This document shows, piece after piece, positions 30,908 to 39,668 of a stretch of DNA of 64,000 nt. The notes under the pieces were generated by a model that made no database searches, was not told the origin of the DNA, and was given only the letters and a program-made list of their open reading frames with translations. This stretch comes from Deinococcus sp. LM3. Lineage in GTDB: Bacteria > Deinococcota > Deinococci > Deinococcales > Deinococcaceae. Made by a program: the position numbers and the translations under genes. Within the stretch, counting starts at the first letter, position 1. The number at the start of each line of letters is the position of its first letter. The stretch is taken from NCBI RefSeq assembly GCF_002017875.1, contig NZ_MUFV01000001.1, positions 2,134,501 through 2,198,500 on the forward strand, given 5' to 3'.

Positions 30908-32929
30908 ATGCCGCGTGTCCCCGTTAAACCCGAAGTGATGAGCCCCGTGGGCGGTGAGGCCCAGTTGCGCGCCGCCGTCGAGGCCGGCGCGGACGCCGTG
31001 TTCTTTGGCGTGAACCCGGCCCGTGATCAGGCAGGCCGCGCCGGCCGGGCCGACGGGGCGGGCTTTCACGCGCGCGCCAAGGTAGGTTTCGAGCTCGAAG
31101 CCCTGCCGGAGATCATGTCCGGGCTGCACGCGCGGGGTGTGCAGGGGTTCGTGACGTTCAACGTGCTGGTGTTCGACCGGGAACTGCGGCAGGCCGAGGC
31201 GCAACTGATCGCGCTGGCCGAGGCGGGCGTGGACGCGCTGATCGTGCAGGATCACGGCGTGGCGCGGCTGGCGCAGCAGATCTGCCCGGACCTGCCCATT
31301 CACGGCAGCACGCAGATGAGCATCACGTCCGCCGAGGGCGCGGAACTCGCGCGGCGCTTCGGGGCGAGCCGCGTGGTGCTGGGCCGCGAACTGAGCCTGC
31401 GGGATATCGAACGCATCGCGGGGCAGACGGACATCGAACTGGAGACCTTCGTGCACGGCGCGCTGTGCGTCAGTTACTCCGGGCAGTGCTTTTCCAGTGA
31501 GGCGTGGGGGGGCCGCAGCGCGAACCGTGGGCAGTGCGCGCAGGCCTGCCGCCTGCCGTACGACCTGTTCGTGGACGGCCTGCAACGCGACCTGGGTGAC
31601 GCCCGTTACCTGCTGTCGCCCGGTGACCTGTACGCGCTGCATCAGGTGCCGGACCTCGTGCGGATCGGCGTGGACTGCCTGAAGATCGAGGGCCGCTACA
31701 AGGACGCCGAGTTCGTCGCCCTGACGACCGCCGCGTACCGCAAGGCCGTGGATGAAGCCTGGGCGGGACGGCCGCTGAGCGTCACCCGGCAGGAGGAGCA
31801 GGACCTGGAGCAGGTGTACTCGCGTGGGCTGGCGCCGCACTTCATGGCCGGCACGAACCACCAGACGGTCGTGCGGGGCCGCGCGCCCAGGCACCGGGGC
31901 GTGCGCGTGGGCACCGTGCGCGGCGTGACCGAGCGCGGGGTGCTGGTCGAACTGAGCGAACCCCTGAAACCCGGCGACGGACTGGTGTTCGACCCGGCCA
32001 ACTGGCGCGCCCCCGAGGGCCGCGAGGAGGGCGGGTTCCTGTACGGCCTGTGGCAGGAAGGCCAGCAGCTGGACGACGCGGCGCTGGCCCGCGTGCGGCC
32101 GGGCGGCGTGTACGAACTGCGCTTCGGGCGCGGCGCCGTCGATGGCCGACGCGTGCGCGAGGGCGACCCGGTCTGGCGCACCCAGGACCCCACGCTGGCC
32201 GCGCGCGTCAGACCGCTGGTCGAGGCGGCGGACCCGGTGTACACCCGCCCGGTCACGGCGCACTTCATGGGGCACGTGGGCTTCCCGCCCGCCCTGACCC
32301 TGACCGACGAGCACGGCCACAGCGTCACCGCGACCCTGCCGGACGCGCTGGGCGAGGCCCGCAACCGCGCGCTGGACGAGGCGGGCCTGCGCGAGCAGCT
32401 GGGCAAGCTGGGCGGCACGCCGTACCACCTGGAAAGCCTGACCACCGACCTGCGCGGCGCGGGGTTCCTGCCGGTCAGCACCCTGAACGCCCTGCGCCGC
32501 GACGCGGCCGCGCAACTGACCGACCTGCGCGCCCAGGCGCCCGAGCGCCGCACCGCGCCTCGCCTGGACAGCACCCTGGCCGCCCTGCCCCGCACCGAGC
32601 GTGCGCCGGCCCCGGCGATCCCGCAACTGCACGTGCTGGTCCGCACGCCCGAACAGCTGGACGCCGCGCTGGAGGGGCGGCCGGACTCGGTCACGCTGGA
32701 TTACCTGGAACTGTACGGCCTGAAACCCAGCGTGGAACGCGTGCGGGCCGCCGGTATTCCCGTGCGGGTCGCCAGCCCCCGCATCCTGAAACCCACCGAG
32801 CAGAACCTCCAGAAGTTCCTGCAATCCCTGAATGCGGGCATTCTGGTCCGCAGCGGCGGCCTGCTCGAAGGCCTGCAGGAGCAGCGCGGGCCGGAGTCGG
32901 GGGGCAGGAGTCGGGCGGGGCGGAACTGA
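30908..32929 (+). CDS. U32 family peptidase, N-terminal part (frameshifted gene)
   Basis: The frame encodes 673 residues of a U32 collagenase-like/RlhA-type protein. Seen are PEVMSPVGGEAQLRAAVEAGADAVFFG, read as PEVMSPVGGEAQ and AGADAVFFG, then VHGALCVSYSGQCF with cysteines, and SANRGQCAQACRLPYDL, a likely Fe-S cluster set. IKIEGRYK-like text (LKIEGRYKDAEFVALTT) and a DUF3656-like middle follow. E. coli RlhA, of this type, is needed for 23S rRNA C2501 hydroxylation. The last 10 or so codons after the G6 run at 32899-32904 are out of frame; the true C-terminus continues in the next frame. Confidence 0.82.
   Translation: MPRVPVKPEVMSPVGGEAQLRAAVEAGADAVFFGVNPARDQAGRAGRADGAGFHARAKVGFELEALPEIMSGLHARGVQGFVTFNVLVFDRELRQAEAQLIALAEAGVDALIVQDHGVARLAQQICPDLPIHGSTQMSITSAEGAELARRFGASRVVLGRELSLRDIERIAGQTDIELETFVHGALCVSYSGQCFSSEAWGGRSANRGQCAQACRLPYDLFVDGLQRDLGDARYLLSPGDLYALHQVPDLVRIGVDCLKIEGRYKDAEFVALTTAAYRKAVDEAWAGRPLSVTRQEEQDLEQVYSRGLAPHFMAGTNHQTVVRGRAPRHRGVRVGTVRGVTERGVLVELSEPLKPGDGLVFDPANWRAPEGREEGGFLYGLWQEGQQLDDAALARVRPGGVYELRFGRGAVDGRRVREGDPVWRTQDPTLAARVRPLVEAADPVYTRPVTAHFMGHVGFPPALTLTDEHGHSVTATLPDALGEARNRALDEAGLREQLGKLGGTPYHLESLTTDLRGAGFLPVSTLNALRRDAAAQLTDLRAQAPERRTAPRLDSTLAALPRTERAPAPAIPQLHVLVRTPEQLDAALEGRPDSVTLDYLELYGLKPSVERVRAAGIPVRVASPRILKPTEQNLQKFLQSLNAGILVRSGGLLEGLQEQRGPESGGRSRAGRN
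32899..32904 (+). other. G6 run at the U32 frameshift
   Basis: Adding one G here joins the two U32 frames cleanly: the upstream frame then reads ...SGGQESGGAELTGDF instead of ending at TGA 32927. A sequencing error, a real mutation and transcriptional slippage are all possible. Confidence 0.7.
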
Positions 32930-33525
32930 CCGGCGATTTCAGCCTGAACGCCGCGAACGTCCTGACCACCCGCGCCCTGCTGGACCTGGGATTGACCCGC
33001 CTGACGCCCACCCACGACCTGAACGCGCAGCAGATCACGGAACTCGCCGGACTGGTCGGCGGGCAGCATCTGGAAGTCATCGCGTACGGGCACCTGCCGG
33101 TCTTCCATACCGAGCACTGCGTGTTCTGCCGCTTCCTGAGCAGCGGCACCGACTACACCAACTGCGGGCACCCCTGCGAGACGCACCGGGTCGCGCTGCG
33201 CGACGAGCGGGGCCACACCCACCCGGTCATGGCGGACGTGGGTTGCCGCAACACCGTGTTCGAGGGCCGCCCGCAGGTGGCCGCCCCGCACCTGGGCGCG
33301 TGGCTGCGCGCCGGTATCCGCGACCTGCGCCTTGAATTCGTGCACGAGACGCCGCAGCAGGTGACGGGCGTCATCGAGGCGCACCGCGCGTTCCTGGCCG
33401 GTGACCTGTCGGCGGCCGACCTGCAGGCCACCCTGGACACACTGTCCGCCGGGTCCGGCGTGACCGAGGGCAGCCTGTTCGTCCCGCACGACTTCGGCAC
33501 GCTGGACGCCCTGCCGGTCCTGTAA
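32905..33525 (+). pseudogene. U32 family peptidase, C-terminal part in the shifted frame
   Basis: About 206 residues continue the U32 family: TGDFSLNAANVLTTRALLDL, then HLPVFHTEHCVFCRFLSSG, NCGHPCETHRVALRDERGH and DVGCRNTVFEG, with further conserved cysteines. There is no suitable start codon before the conserved sequence, so it is not an independent gene. It belongs with the frame at 30908-32929. The TAA stop at 33523-33525 is also the left target duplication of element copy 2. Confidence 0.78.
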
Positions 33526-33658
33526 TACGGACTCCGATTGAATGGGCTGCAAAGCCCATTCAATCCGAGCGAAGCGAGTGGGAGCAAAACGGGTTCCGGA
33601 CGTGGAGCTGGCAATCCGGTGAAGTCCCGGATTGTCGGCGAAACAAACGGAATCCGGA
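33526..33658 (+). mobile_element. 133-bp MITE-like element, copy 2
   Basis: Flanked by TAA (33523-33525, the stop codon of the U32 gene) and TAA (33659-33661). The right end reads TCCGG rather than TACGG on the inverted strand. The large hairpin is GATTGAATGGGCT with AGCCCATTCAATC, differing from copy 1 only around the loop. The 225 bases from here to the next gene contain no credible frame. Confidence 0.85.
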
Positions 33659-33875
33659 TAAGGCGCGGTCCTGGAGGCCGCGCGCGGCCCGGACGGTAGG
33701 GGTCACCTCACCCTCATTGCGGCGTCCGTATGACGTGAATCTGACCCTGCCCAACACTTCAGGAACGATGAACATGGGCCGGTCAGGCGCTGAGCGCGGC
33801 GCAGCGCTGTCTCAGCTCCCGTCCGGGCTGACCGGCCTCTCATAAGGGGTCTCATCCGGCGGCGCAGCGGTTCTG

Positions 33876-33881
33876 TACGCT
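33876..33881 (+). promoter_or_regulatory. -10 hexamer TACGCT for the leaderless DUF402 gene
   Basis: Five nt separate the hexamer from ATG 33887, the shortest gap in the window. Confidence 0.5.
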
Positions 33882-33886
33882 GGGTC

Positions 33887-34408
33887 ATGACCCGACAGGC
33901 GCATCCGGTGAAGGTGGAGACACACGACGTGGCTGCACGTTGCCATTACACCAACACGGGCGCGCGCCCTGTCCACACCTACCGCGAGACGCCGTTCGGT
34001 CTGTTCGTGGCCCGCGAATTCCACGAGCACCCCCGCATCCGGCACTGGCAGGCGCACCTGATTCCGGCCCTGAATCTGGTGGTGTGCCGCTACGACTTTC
34101 ACGGGCGGCGCGAGCACGACTACTACCTGGACGTGGCCGACATCAGCCGCCACGGCGACGTGTGGCAGGTGCGCGACCTGTACCTGGACCTGATCGTGCA
34201 CGACGGCCTGATGGCCGAGATTGCCGACACCGACGAACTGCTCGCCGCGCGCGAGGCCGGGTACCTGACCGAAACCGAGATGCACCGCGCCGTCGCCATC
34301 GCGCACACGGCGCTGTCCGGGCTGGGCCGCGCCCGCTACGTGCTGCCCGACTGGATGGCCCGCCGGAACATGCAGCTGCACTGGTGCGACGCGGCCGCCC
34401 TGGCCTGA
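33887..34408 (+). CDS. DUF402 family protein (probable nucleoside di-/triphosphate phosphatase fold)
   Basis: A 173-residue protein. Its second half carries the DUF402 core: YYLDVADISRHGDVWQVRDL, YLDLIVHDGLMAEIADTDEL and AAREAGYLTETEMHRAV. The family includes Ntdp-type nucleotide phosphatases and the RNA-binding FAU-1. Aspartates in the YLDVADI and YLDLIV strands are the likely metal ligands. The particular substrate is not known. Confidence 0.82.
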   Translation: MTRQAHPVKVETHDVAARCHYTNTGARPVHTYRETPFGLFVAREFHEHPRIRHWQAHLIPALNLVVCRYDFHGRREHDYYLDVADISRHGDVWQVRDLYLDLIVHDGLMAEIADTDELLAAREAGYLTETEMHRAVAIAHTALSGLGRARYVLPDWMARRNMQLHWCDAAALA

Positions 34409-34483
34409 CCCGGCCCGCCGCCCGAGCGGAACACCGAGCGGAACACTGCACACATTTGCACGCTGCGCGGAGGTCGGGGCGGG

Positions 34484-34489
34484 TATCGT
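34484..34489 (+). promoter_or_regulatory. -10 hexamer TATCGT for a leaderless nucleotidyltransferase gene
   Basis: Seven nt separate the hexamer from ATG 34497. Confidence 0.5.
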
Positions 34490-34496
34490 TCAGACC

Positions 34497-35225
34497 ATGC
34501 CCACTGACCGACCCACGCTGTCCGAAGCCCAGGCGCGCCTGGCCGCCACCGTGCCCGCCGCGCTGAGGCGTATCCGGGAGACGCCCGGCCTGCTGGGCGT
34601 GCTGTGGTGCGGCAGCGCCGCGCGCGGCGAGGCGAACGCGCACAGCGACCTGGATTTTCATGTGCTGGTGAGAGGTGACGAACGCTGGCGGGCCAATTAC
34701 GTGGTGGAGGGCGTGCCGGTCGAGGTGTTTCACAACCCGGCGCGCAAGGTCCGGGCGATGTTCGCCGCCGGGCAGGGGGACACCATCACCATGTTCGCCG
34801 AGGGGCGCGTCCTGCTGCCCCACCCGGAACTGGACGCCCTGGTGGCCGAGGCCCGCGCCCTGCACGCCGCCGGTCCCGCGCCGCGCCCCCTGACGGGGCA
34901 GGAACGCTTCCGGCTGATCGAGGAGGTCATGGACGCCCGCGCCCTGGCCGCCGCGGGCGACCCGCTGCACGTGCTGGTGGCCTGCCGCGCGGCGGAACTG
35001 GCCCTGGAAGGCCTGTTCGGTCTGCGCGGCTGGTGGCGGGTCAAGCCCCAGCGCTGGCTGCCCACGTTGCAGGAGCGCGACCCGGACGCCGCCCACGACC
35101 TGCGCGCGCTACTGACCACCCCGGACGCCGGGGCGCGGCAGGCGGCGCTGGAGGCCCTGGCCGTGCGCGTGACCGGCGACCTGACGTACCAGGAGGGCGG
35201 CAGCGACCCGGTGCCCGTGCCGTGA
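34497..35225 (+). CDS. Nucleotidyltransferase-domain protein
   Basis: A 242-residue protein with a polymerase-beta-type nucleotidyltransferase domain: LLGVLWCGSAARGEANAHSD and DLDFHVLV give the GSxxRGxxxxxSDxD signature with both metal-binding aspartates. A helical C-terminal half (RFRLIEEVMDARALAAAGDP) resembles the substrate-binding part of aminoglycoside nucleotidyltransferases and related toxin-like enzymes. The target molecule is unknown. There is no antitoxin-like neighbour. Confidence 0.78.
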   Translation: MPTDRPTLSEAQARLAATVPAALRRIRETPGLLGVLWCGSAARGEANAHSDLDFHVLVRGDERWRANYVVEGVPVEVFHNPARKVRAMFAAGQGDTITMFAEGRVLLPHPELDALVAEARALHAAGPAPRPLTGQERFRLIEEVMDARALAAAGDPLHVLVACRAAELALEGLFGLRGWWRVKPQRWLPTLQERDPDAAHDLRALLTTPDAGARQAALEALAVRVTGDLTYQEGGSDPVPVP

Positions 35226-35316
35226 GGGGATGGCCGTGATCGCGGGGCCCTGACGGTGGGGGCGAACTCTGAACGTCCTTCAGGGTCGCCTCAGCCGGGG
35301 CGGGGGGCGGGCCGGG

Positions 35317-35322
35317 CAGACT
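35317..35322 (+). promoter_or_regulatory. -10-like hexamer CAGACT for glgC
   Basis: Nine nt before ATG 35332. It has C in place of the first T, so it is weaker evidence than the other leaderless motifs here. Confidence 0.35.
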
Positions 35323-35331
35323 GCCGCTCAG

Positions 35332-36618
35332 ATGACACGAGCCTCCGCCCGCTTCTCGTCCCGCAGTCTCAGCAGTGGCCCGGCCGGACGCGGCACCCGC
35401 GTGGACGGCCGCAAGGTGCTCGTCCTGATCCTGGCCGGCGGCAAGGGGCAGCGGCTGGGCGTGCTGACCCAGGAACGCGCCAAGCCCGCCCTGACCTTCG
35501 GCGGCACGTACCGCCTGATCGACTTCGCCCTGAGCAACTGCATGCACAGCGGTCTGTCAGACGTGTGGGTGGTGGAGGAATACCAGCTGCACTCCCTGAA
35601 CGACCACCTGACGAACGGGCGGCCCTGGGATCTGGACCGCACGTATGGCGGCCTGGAGGTGCTGCCACCCAGCCCGGACACCCTGACCGGTACCCTGGAG
35701 GGCGCCGGGAACGCCGACGCCTTGCACGCGCACGCGCACCTGATCCGCGCGTTCGGGGCCGAGGTGGTCGTGGTGCTGTCGGCCGATCACGTGTACACCC
35801 TGGATTACGCCGGGGTCATCCGCGAGCACCTGCGGACCGGCGCGGAGGTCACGATGGTCACCACGGACCTCCCGGCGGGCGAGGACGCCTCGCGCTTCGG
35901 GAACGTGACCCTCACACGCGGCGGGCGTGTGAAGCGCTTCGAGTACAAGCCCGAACGCCCGCGCGGCGAGCAGATCACCACCGAGGTCTTCGTGTACGAC
36001 GCGGCCGCCCTGCTGCGCACCCTGGATAACCTGCGCGCCGACACGCCCGCGGGGAAGGGCCTGGGGGACTTCGGGCGCGCGCTGATCCCGGAGTTCGTAA
36101 AGGCCAGGACCGCGCGCGCCCACCCGCTCGGCGGGTACTGGCTGGATGTGGGCCTGCCCGGAGCGTACTTCCGGGCGCATCAGGACCTGCTCGCGGGCCG
36201 CTCGGTGCCGCTGGACGCGCCGGACTGGCCGGTCCTGAGCAGCAGCATTCCACGCATGCCTGCCCGCCTGGAGGCCGGGGCGCGCGTGGAGGACAGCCTG
36301 ATCTCGTACGGGTGCCGCGTGGCGGGCCGCGTGACCCGCTCGGTCCTGTCGCCCGGCGTGATCGTCGAGGCGGGCGCGGTCGTCGAGGACGCCGTGATCC
36401 TGCGCGACACCGTCATCCGCACCGGAGCTCACGTGCGCCGCGCCATCGTGGACGAGGAGGCCGTGATTGCGGCCCGCGTGGACGGCCGGAAAGGCGTGGC
36501 CGTGATCGGCGCGCGCGCCCACATCAGCGCCCCCGTGCGGGACGACACGCAGGTCGAACCGGGCCGCCGCTGGCGCCGGGGCTCCCGCCCGCGCGACCCG
36601 GACGCCTCACCGGACTGA
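35332..36618 (+). CDS. glgC: Glucose-1-phosphate adenylyltransferase
   Basis: Makes ADP-glucose for glycogen synthesis. The 428-residue protein has a short Ser/Arg-rich extension, then VLVLILAGGKGQRLGVLTQE, RAKPALTFGGTYRLIDFALS, NCMHSGL, SADHVYTLDY and FEYKPERP, all of the GlgC nucleotidyltransferase domain. The C-terminal left-handed beta-helix begins near residue 300 (SSIPRMPARLEAGARVEDSL). The dipeptide after FEYKPERP differs from the usual EKP. No other glycogen gene is in the window apart from the amylase. Confidence 0.88.
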   Translation: MTRASARFSSRSLSSGPAGRGTRVDGRKVLVLILAGGKGQRLGVLTQERAKPALTFGGTYRLIDFALSNCMHSGLSDVWVVEEYQLHSLNDHLTNGRPWDLDRTYGGLEVLPPSPDTLTGTLEGAGNADALHAHAHLIRAFGAEVVVVLSADHVYTLDYAGVIREHLRTGAEVTMVTTDLPAGEDASRFGNVTLTRGGRVKRFEYKPERPRGEQITTEVFVYDAAALLRTLDNLRADTPAGKGLGDFGRALIPEFVKARTARAHPLGGYWLDVGLPGAYFRAHQDLLAGRSVPLDAPDWPVLSSSIPRMPARLEAGARVEDSLISYGCRVAGRVTRSVLSPGVIVEAGAVVEDAVILRDTVIRTGAHVRRAIVDEEAVIAARVDGRKGVAVIGARAHISAPVRDDTQVEPGRRWRRGSRPRDPDASPD

Positions 36619-36655
36619 GCGGCGGCCCGTGACCGTTCCGTCAGACGCGCGGGCG

Positions 36656-36661
36656 TACGCT
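36656..36661 (+). promoter_or_regulatory. -10 hexamer TACGCT for the leaderless ABC exporter operon
   Basis: Seven nt separate the hexamer from ATG 36669. Confidence 0.55.
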
Positions 36662-36668
36662 GCCGGGC

Positions 36669-37469
36669 ATGATCGAGGTCAGTGGGTACACCAAACGCTA
36701 CGGGCGGCACGAGGCCGTCAGCGACCTGAGTTTCAACGTGCAGCCCGGCGCGGTGTTCGGCCTGCTGGGCAGCAACGGGGCGGGGAAGACCACCACCATC
36801 CGCGCGCTCGTCGGCCTGACCCGCCCCACGAGCGGCACCGTGCGCGTGCAGGGGTTCGACGTCTGGAAGGACCCCCTGAAGGCCAAGGCGGCGTTCGGGT
36901 ACATCCCGGACCGCCCGTACCTGTACGGCAAACTGACGGCGCGGGAACTGCTGCGCTTCGTGGCCCAGCTGTACAGAGTTGCTGGGGCCGACGCCGAGAT
37001 CGACCGCTGGCTGGAATTCTTCCGCCTGAGCGACTTCGGGAACGAATTGATCGAGACGTACTCGCACGGGATGCGGCAGAAGGTCGCGATCATCGCCGCG
37101 CTGCTGCCCGACCCGCCCGTGCTGATCGTGGACGAACCCATGGTGGGCCTCGACCCGCACGCCGCGCGGCAGGTGCGTGAACTGTTCCGCGCGCACGCCG
37201 ACCGGGGCCGCACGGTGCTGCTCACCACCCACTCGCTGCCGCTGGCCGAGGCGGTGTGCGACCGGCTGGTCGTGCTGGACCGCGGGAAGGTGCTGGGCCA
37301 GGGCACCATGGACGACCTGCGCGCCCGCACCGGCACCGAGGCCGGAGGTGTGCACGGCGACAGTCTGGAACGTATCTTCTTCCGCCTGATCGAGGAGGAG
37401 CAGGCCGCAGCGCAGGCCGGGGCGCAGGCCCACGACGGGAGCCAGACCGGAGCGGCGGAGCGCGCGTGA
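36669..37469 (+). CDS. ABC transporter ATP-binding protein
   Basis: A 266-residue nucleotide-binding subunit. Walker A GSNGAGKTT lies near residue 36, the signature YSHGMRQKV near 134 and Walker B VLIVDEPMVGLDPHA near 156; the switch histidine is in TTHSLPLAE. The layout is that of ABC-2 export systems. The C-terminal tail is Ala/Gln-rich. Its stop overlaps the permease GTG by 4 nt. Confidence 0.92.
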   Translation: MIEVSGYTKRYGRHEAVSDLSFNVQPGAVFGLLGSNGAGKTTTIRALVGLTRPTSGTVRVQGFDVWKDPLKAKAAFGYIPDRPYLYGKLTARELLRFVAQLYRVAGADAEIDRWLEFFRLSDFGNELIETYSHGMRQKVAIIAALLPDPPVLIVDEPMVGLDPHAARQVRELFRAHADRGRTVLLTTHSLPLAEAVCDRLVVLDRGKVLGQGTMDDLRARTGTEAGGVHGDSLERIFFRLIEEEQAAAQAGAQAHDGSQTGAAERA

Positions 37470-39166
37470 CCACCGCTCCCACTCCCGCCCCGGCTTCCGC
37501 GCACCCACCGGCGCGGCCCAGTCTGCTGCGCGTGAAACTGCTGTCCCTGCGGCACACCCTGCAACGCGGCCCGAAATGGGGGTACGCGCTGGTCGGCACG
37601 CTCGCCGTGCTGCTGGTCGTGGCCGAGGTGATCGGCACCTGGCGGGCCCTGACCTTCCTGGGCGGCTTCGGGGACATCGGCACGAACGTGTTCGCGCGCG
37701 TCCTGGAAATCGGCCTGATCACCCTCGCCAGCGGCGTCACCTTCAGCGCCACCACCGCCGCCATCAGTACCCTGTACCTCAGCGACGACCTGAACTTCCT
37801 GCTCACGCAGCCCGTCCCCACCTGGCGGGTGTTCGCCATGAAGGTCAGCGAGACCTTCCTGAACGCCGCGCTCGTCCCGGTGTTCCTGACGCTGCCGCTG
37901 CTGCTGACGATCGCCGCGTACTTTCAGGCACCCGTCTGGGCGTACCCGGTCATGCTGCTCGCCGATCTGCTGGTGTTCGCCGCGCCGGTCGGACTGGGCG
38001 CGTTGCTGGCCGTCGCCCTGATGCGCTTCGCGCCGGTCGGCCGGGTCCGCGAGGTCAGCACCGCGCTGGGCGTGCTGATCAGCGCCGGACTGGTGTACGC
38101 CATCCGCGCCCTGCGCCCCGAGGTGCTCGTCCAGAAGATGCAGGACCCCACCCGCTTCGAGGCCCTGCTGCGCGACTTCGCCGGGCCGTCCAGCCCGCTG
38201 CTGCCGCCCTCCTGGGCCGCGCAGGGCATCTGGCAGGCCGCGCACGGCCACCTCGCCGCGCCCCTGCTGCCCCTGCTGCTGCTGACCGCCACGCTGCTGC
38301 TGTCCGCCACCCTGCTCGCCACGAAGGCCTACCAGGAAGGCTGGGCACGCGCCCTGGACTCCAGCACCCCCCGCCTGGACCCCACCCCCCGCCGCGCCGG
38401 ACGCACCGAACGCCTGCTGGCCCGCCTCGGCCCCGGCGGCGCACTGGCCGCCAAGGACCTGCGCGTCACGCTGCGCGACCCCACCCAGTGGAGCCAGCTG
38501 CTCGTCGTCGTCGCGCTGGCCGGCGTGTACCTCGTCAGCGTCAAGGCGGTGCCCATCCCGGTGCCGCAGTTCCGGGGGATCCTCGGGTACATCCAGCTGG
38601 CCTTCCAGGGGTTCATCATCGCCGGCATCGCCGTCCGCCTTGCCTTCCCCGCCGTGTCCACCGAGGCGAAGGCGTACTGGCTGCTGCGCACCGCGCCCAT
38701 CGACCCACGCCAGATCGTCCTCAGCAAGTTCCTGGGCGTGCTGCCCGTCACGCTGACCGTCGGCCTCGTCATGGGCGTCGCCAGCGCCCTGAGCATGAGC
38801 CTCGGCCCCACCCTGCTGCTCCTCAGCGTACTCGTCAGCGTCAGCAACGCGCTGGTCATCACCGCGCTCGGCGTCGGGCTGGGCGCCGCCGCCCCCAAAT
38901 TCGACGCGGACAACCCCGCCGAGATCGGCGTCAGCCCCGGCGGCCTCGCCTTCATGGGCCTCAGCCTCGCCTACTCCGTGCTGTGCCTGCTGCTGCTCGC
39001 CCGCCCCGCCGCCGGGAGCGTCCTGCGGCCCGACCTGTACCCCGGCTACAGCGCCCTGACCACCCCGGAAGGCATCCTGGGTCTGATCGGCCTGCTGCTC
39101 GCCACCGTCCTCGGCACGTCCCTCAGCCTCCGCACCGGCTGGCAACGCCTCGACCGACTGGAGTGA
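37466..39166 (+). CDS. Large ABC-2-type exporter permease
   Basis: A 566-residue integral membrane protein with about twelve hydrophobic segments in two halves. A hydrophilic stretch separates them (about residues 300-335, containing SSTPRLDPTPRRAGR). The start is GTG 37466, overlapping the ATPase stop. Features such as LYLSDDLNFLLTQPVPTWRV and KAYWLLRTAPIDPRQIVLSK, one per half, resemble the putative ABC exporter family. The substrate is unknown; with its ATPase it makes a complete two-gene exporter. Confidence 0.85.
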   Translation: MTTAPTPAPASAHPPARPSLLRVKLLSLRHTLQRGPKWGYALVGTLAVLLVVAEVIGTWRALTFLGGFGDIGTNVFARVLEIGLITLASGVTFSATTAAISTLYLSDDLNFLLTQPVPTWRVFAMKVSETFLNAALVPVFLTLPLLLTIAAYFQAPVWAYPVMLLADLLVFAAPVGLGALLAVALMRFAPVGRVREVSTALGVLISAGLVYAIRALRPEVLVQKMQDPTRFEALLRDFAGPSSPLLPPSWAAQGIWQAAHGHLAAPLLPLLLLTATLLLSATLLATKAYQEGWARALDSSTPRLDPTPRRAGRTERLLARLGPGGALAAKDLRVTLRDPTQWSQLLVVVALAGVYLVSVKAVPIPVPQFRGILGYIQLAFQGFIIAGIAVRLAFPAVSTEAKAYWLLRTAPIDPRQIVLSKFLGVLPVTLTVGLVMGVASALSMSLGPTLLLLSVLVSVSNALVITALGVGLGAAAPKFDADNPAEIGVSPGGLAFMGLSLAYSVLCLLLLARPAAGSVLRPDLYPGYSALTTPEGILGLIGLLLATVLGTSLSLRTGWQRLDRLE

Positions 39167-39169
39167 CCG

Positions 39170-39466
39170 TCAGGGCCGGTGTGCGGCGCCCGCCCCGACC
39201 ACCGTGTGCCAGCGGCGCACCTCCCAGGTGCCCACCAGTCCGCCCAGCACGTACGGGTCCGTGCGGGCGAACAGCTCGGCAGCGTCCGGCGCGTTGCCCT
39301 GAAACAGGAGTGCGGCGCCGTCCACCGGGTCGGCCAGCGCGCCCCCCAGCAGCAGCTCGCCCCGGTCGGCGGCCGCCTGCGCGTGCGCGAGGTGCGCCCC
39401 CCGCAGCGACTCACGCCGCGCGACGTAATCGGGAACAAGATCGCGGTACAGCAGCAGAAAGTGCAT
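39170..39466 (-). CDS. YciI-like protein
   Basis: A 98-residue protein of the YciI/YCII family. It opens MHFLLLYRDLVPDYVARRES, has the GELLLGGALADP strand and a FARTDPYVLGGLVGTWEVRRW end, matching the family's FxxxDPYvxxGLv motif. YciI proteins adopt a dimeric ferredoxin-like fold with a His-Asp pair, and the general function is unsettled. Only 3 nt separate it from the convergent permease. Confidence 0.82.
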   Translation of the reverse strand: MHFLLLYRDLVPDYVARRESLRGAHLAHAQAAADRGELLLGGALADPVDGAALLFQGNAPDAAELFARTDPYVLGGLVGTWEVRRWHTVVGAGAAHRP

Positions 39467-39472
39467 GCGGGC

Positions 39473-39478
39473 AGTGTA
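39473..39478 (-). promoter_or_regulatory. -10 hexamer TACACT for the leaderless YciI gene
   Basis: Six nt separate the hexamer from the ATG at 39466. Confidence 0.5.
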
Positions 39479-39550
39479 CCGGGGGAAGTCTGTGCCGGGG
39501 GAAGTCTGGGGTGTGCGCCCTGTCCAGGTGGACCCTGCCTGTCCGCCAGC

Positions 39551-39578
39551 CTGATACCAACCTCCGGCGTCCTATACT
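39551..39578 (+). promoter_or_regulatory. Promoter of the GMC oxidoreductase gene: CTGATA - 16 bp - TATACT
   Basis: TATACT (39573-39578) is one of the best -10 matches in the window, with CTGATA matching four of six -35 bases. The leader would be about 84 nt and contains a GC-rich hairpin (CCGGGAGGCCCGG region, 39618-39631) before the Shine-Dalgarno sequence GGGAGG. Confidence 0.55.
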
Positions 39579-39668
39579 GGCCTGCACACACAAACAGGCG
39601 ACCCAGGCCCGGCCCACCCGGGAGGCCCGGCTGCGCTCGCTGCTCGCTTTGCATCAGGGAGGTCAGTC

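Noticed and set aside
33719..33735. TCCGTATGACG as a remnant end of a fifth 133-bp element
   Set aside because: Only about ten bases match an element end with its flank, and no second end is found nearby.
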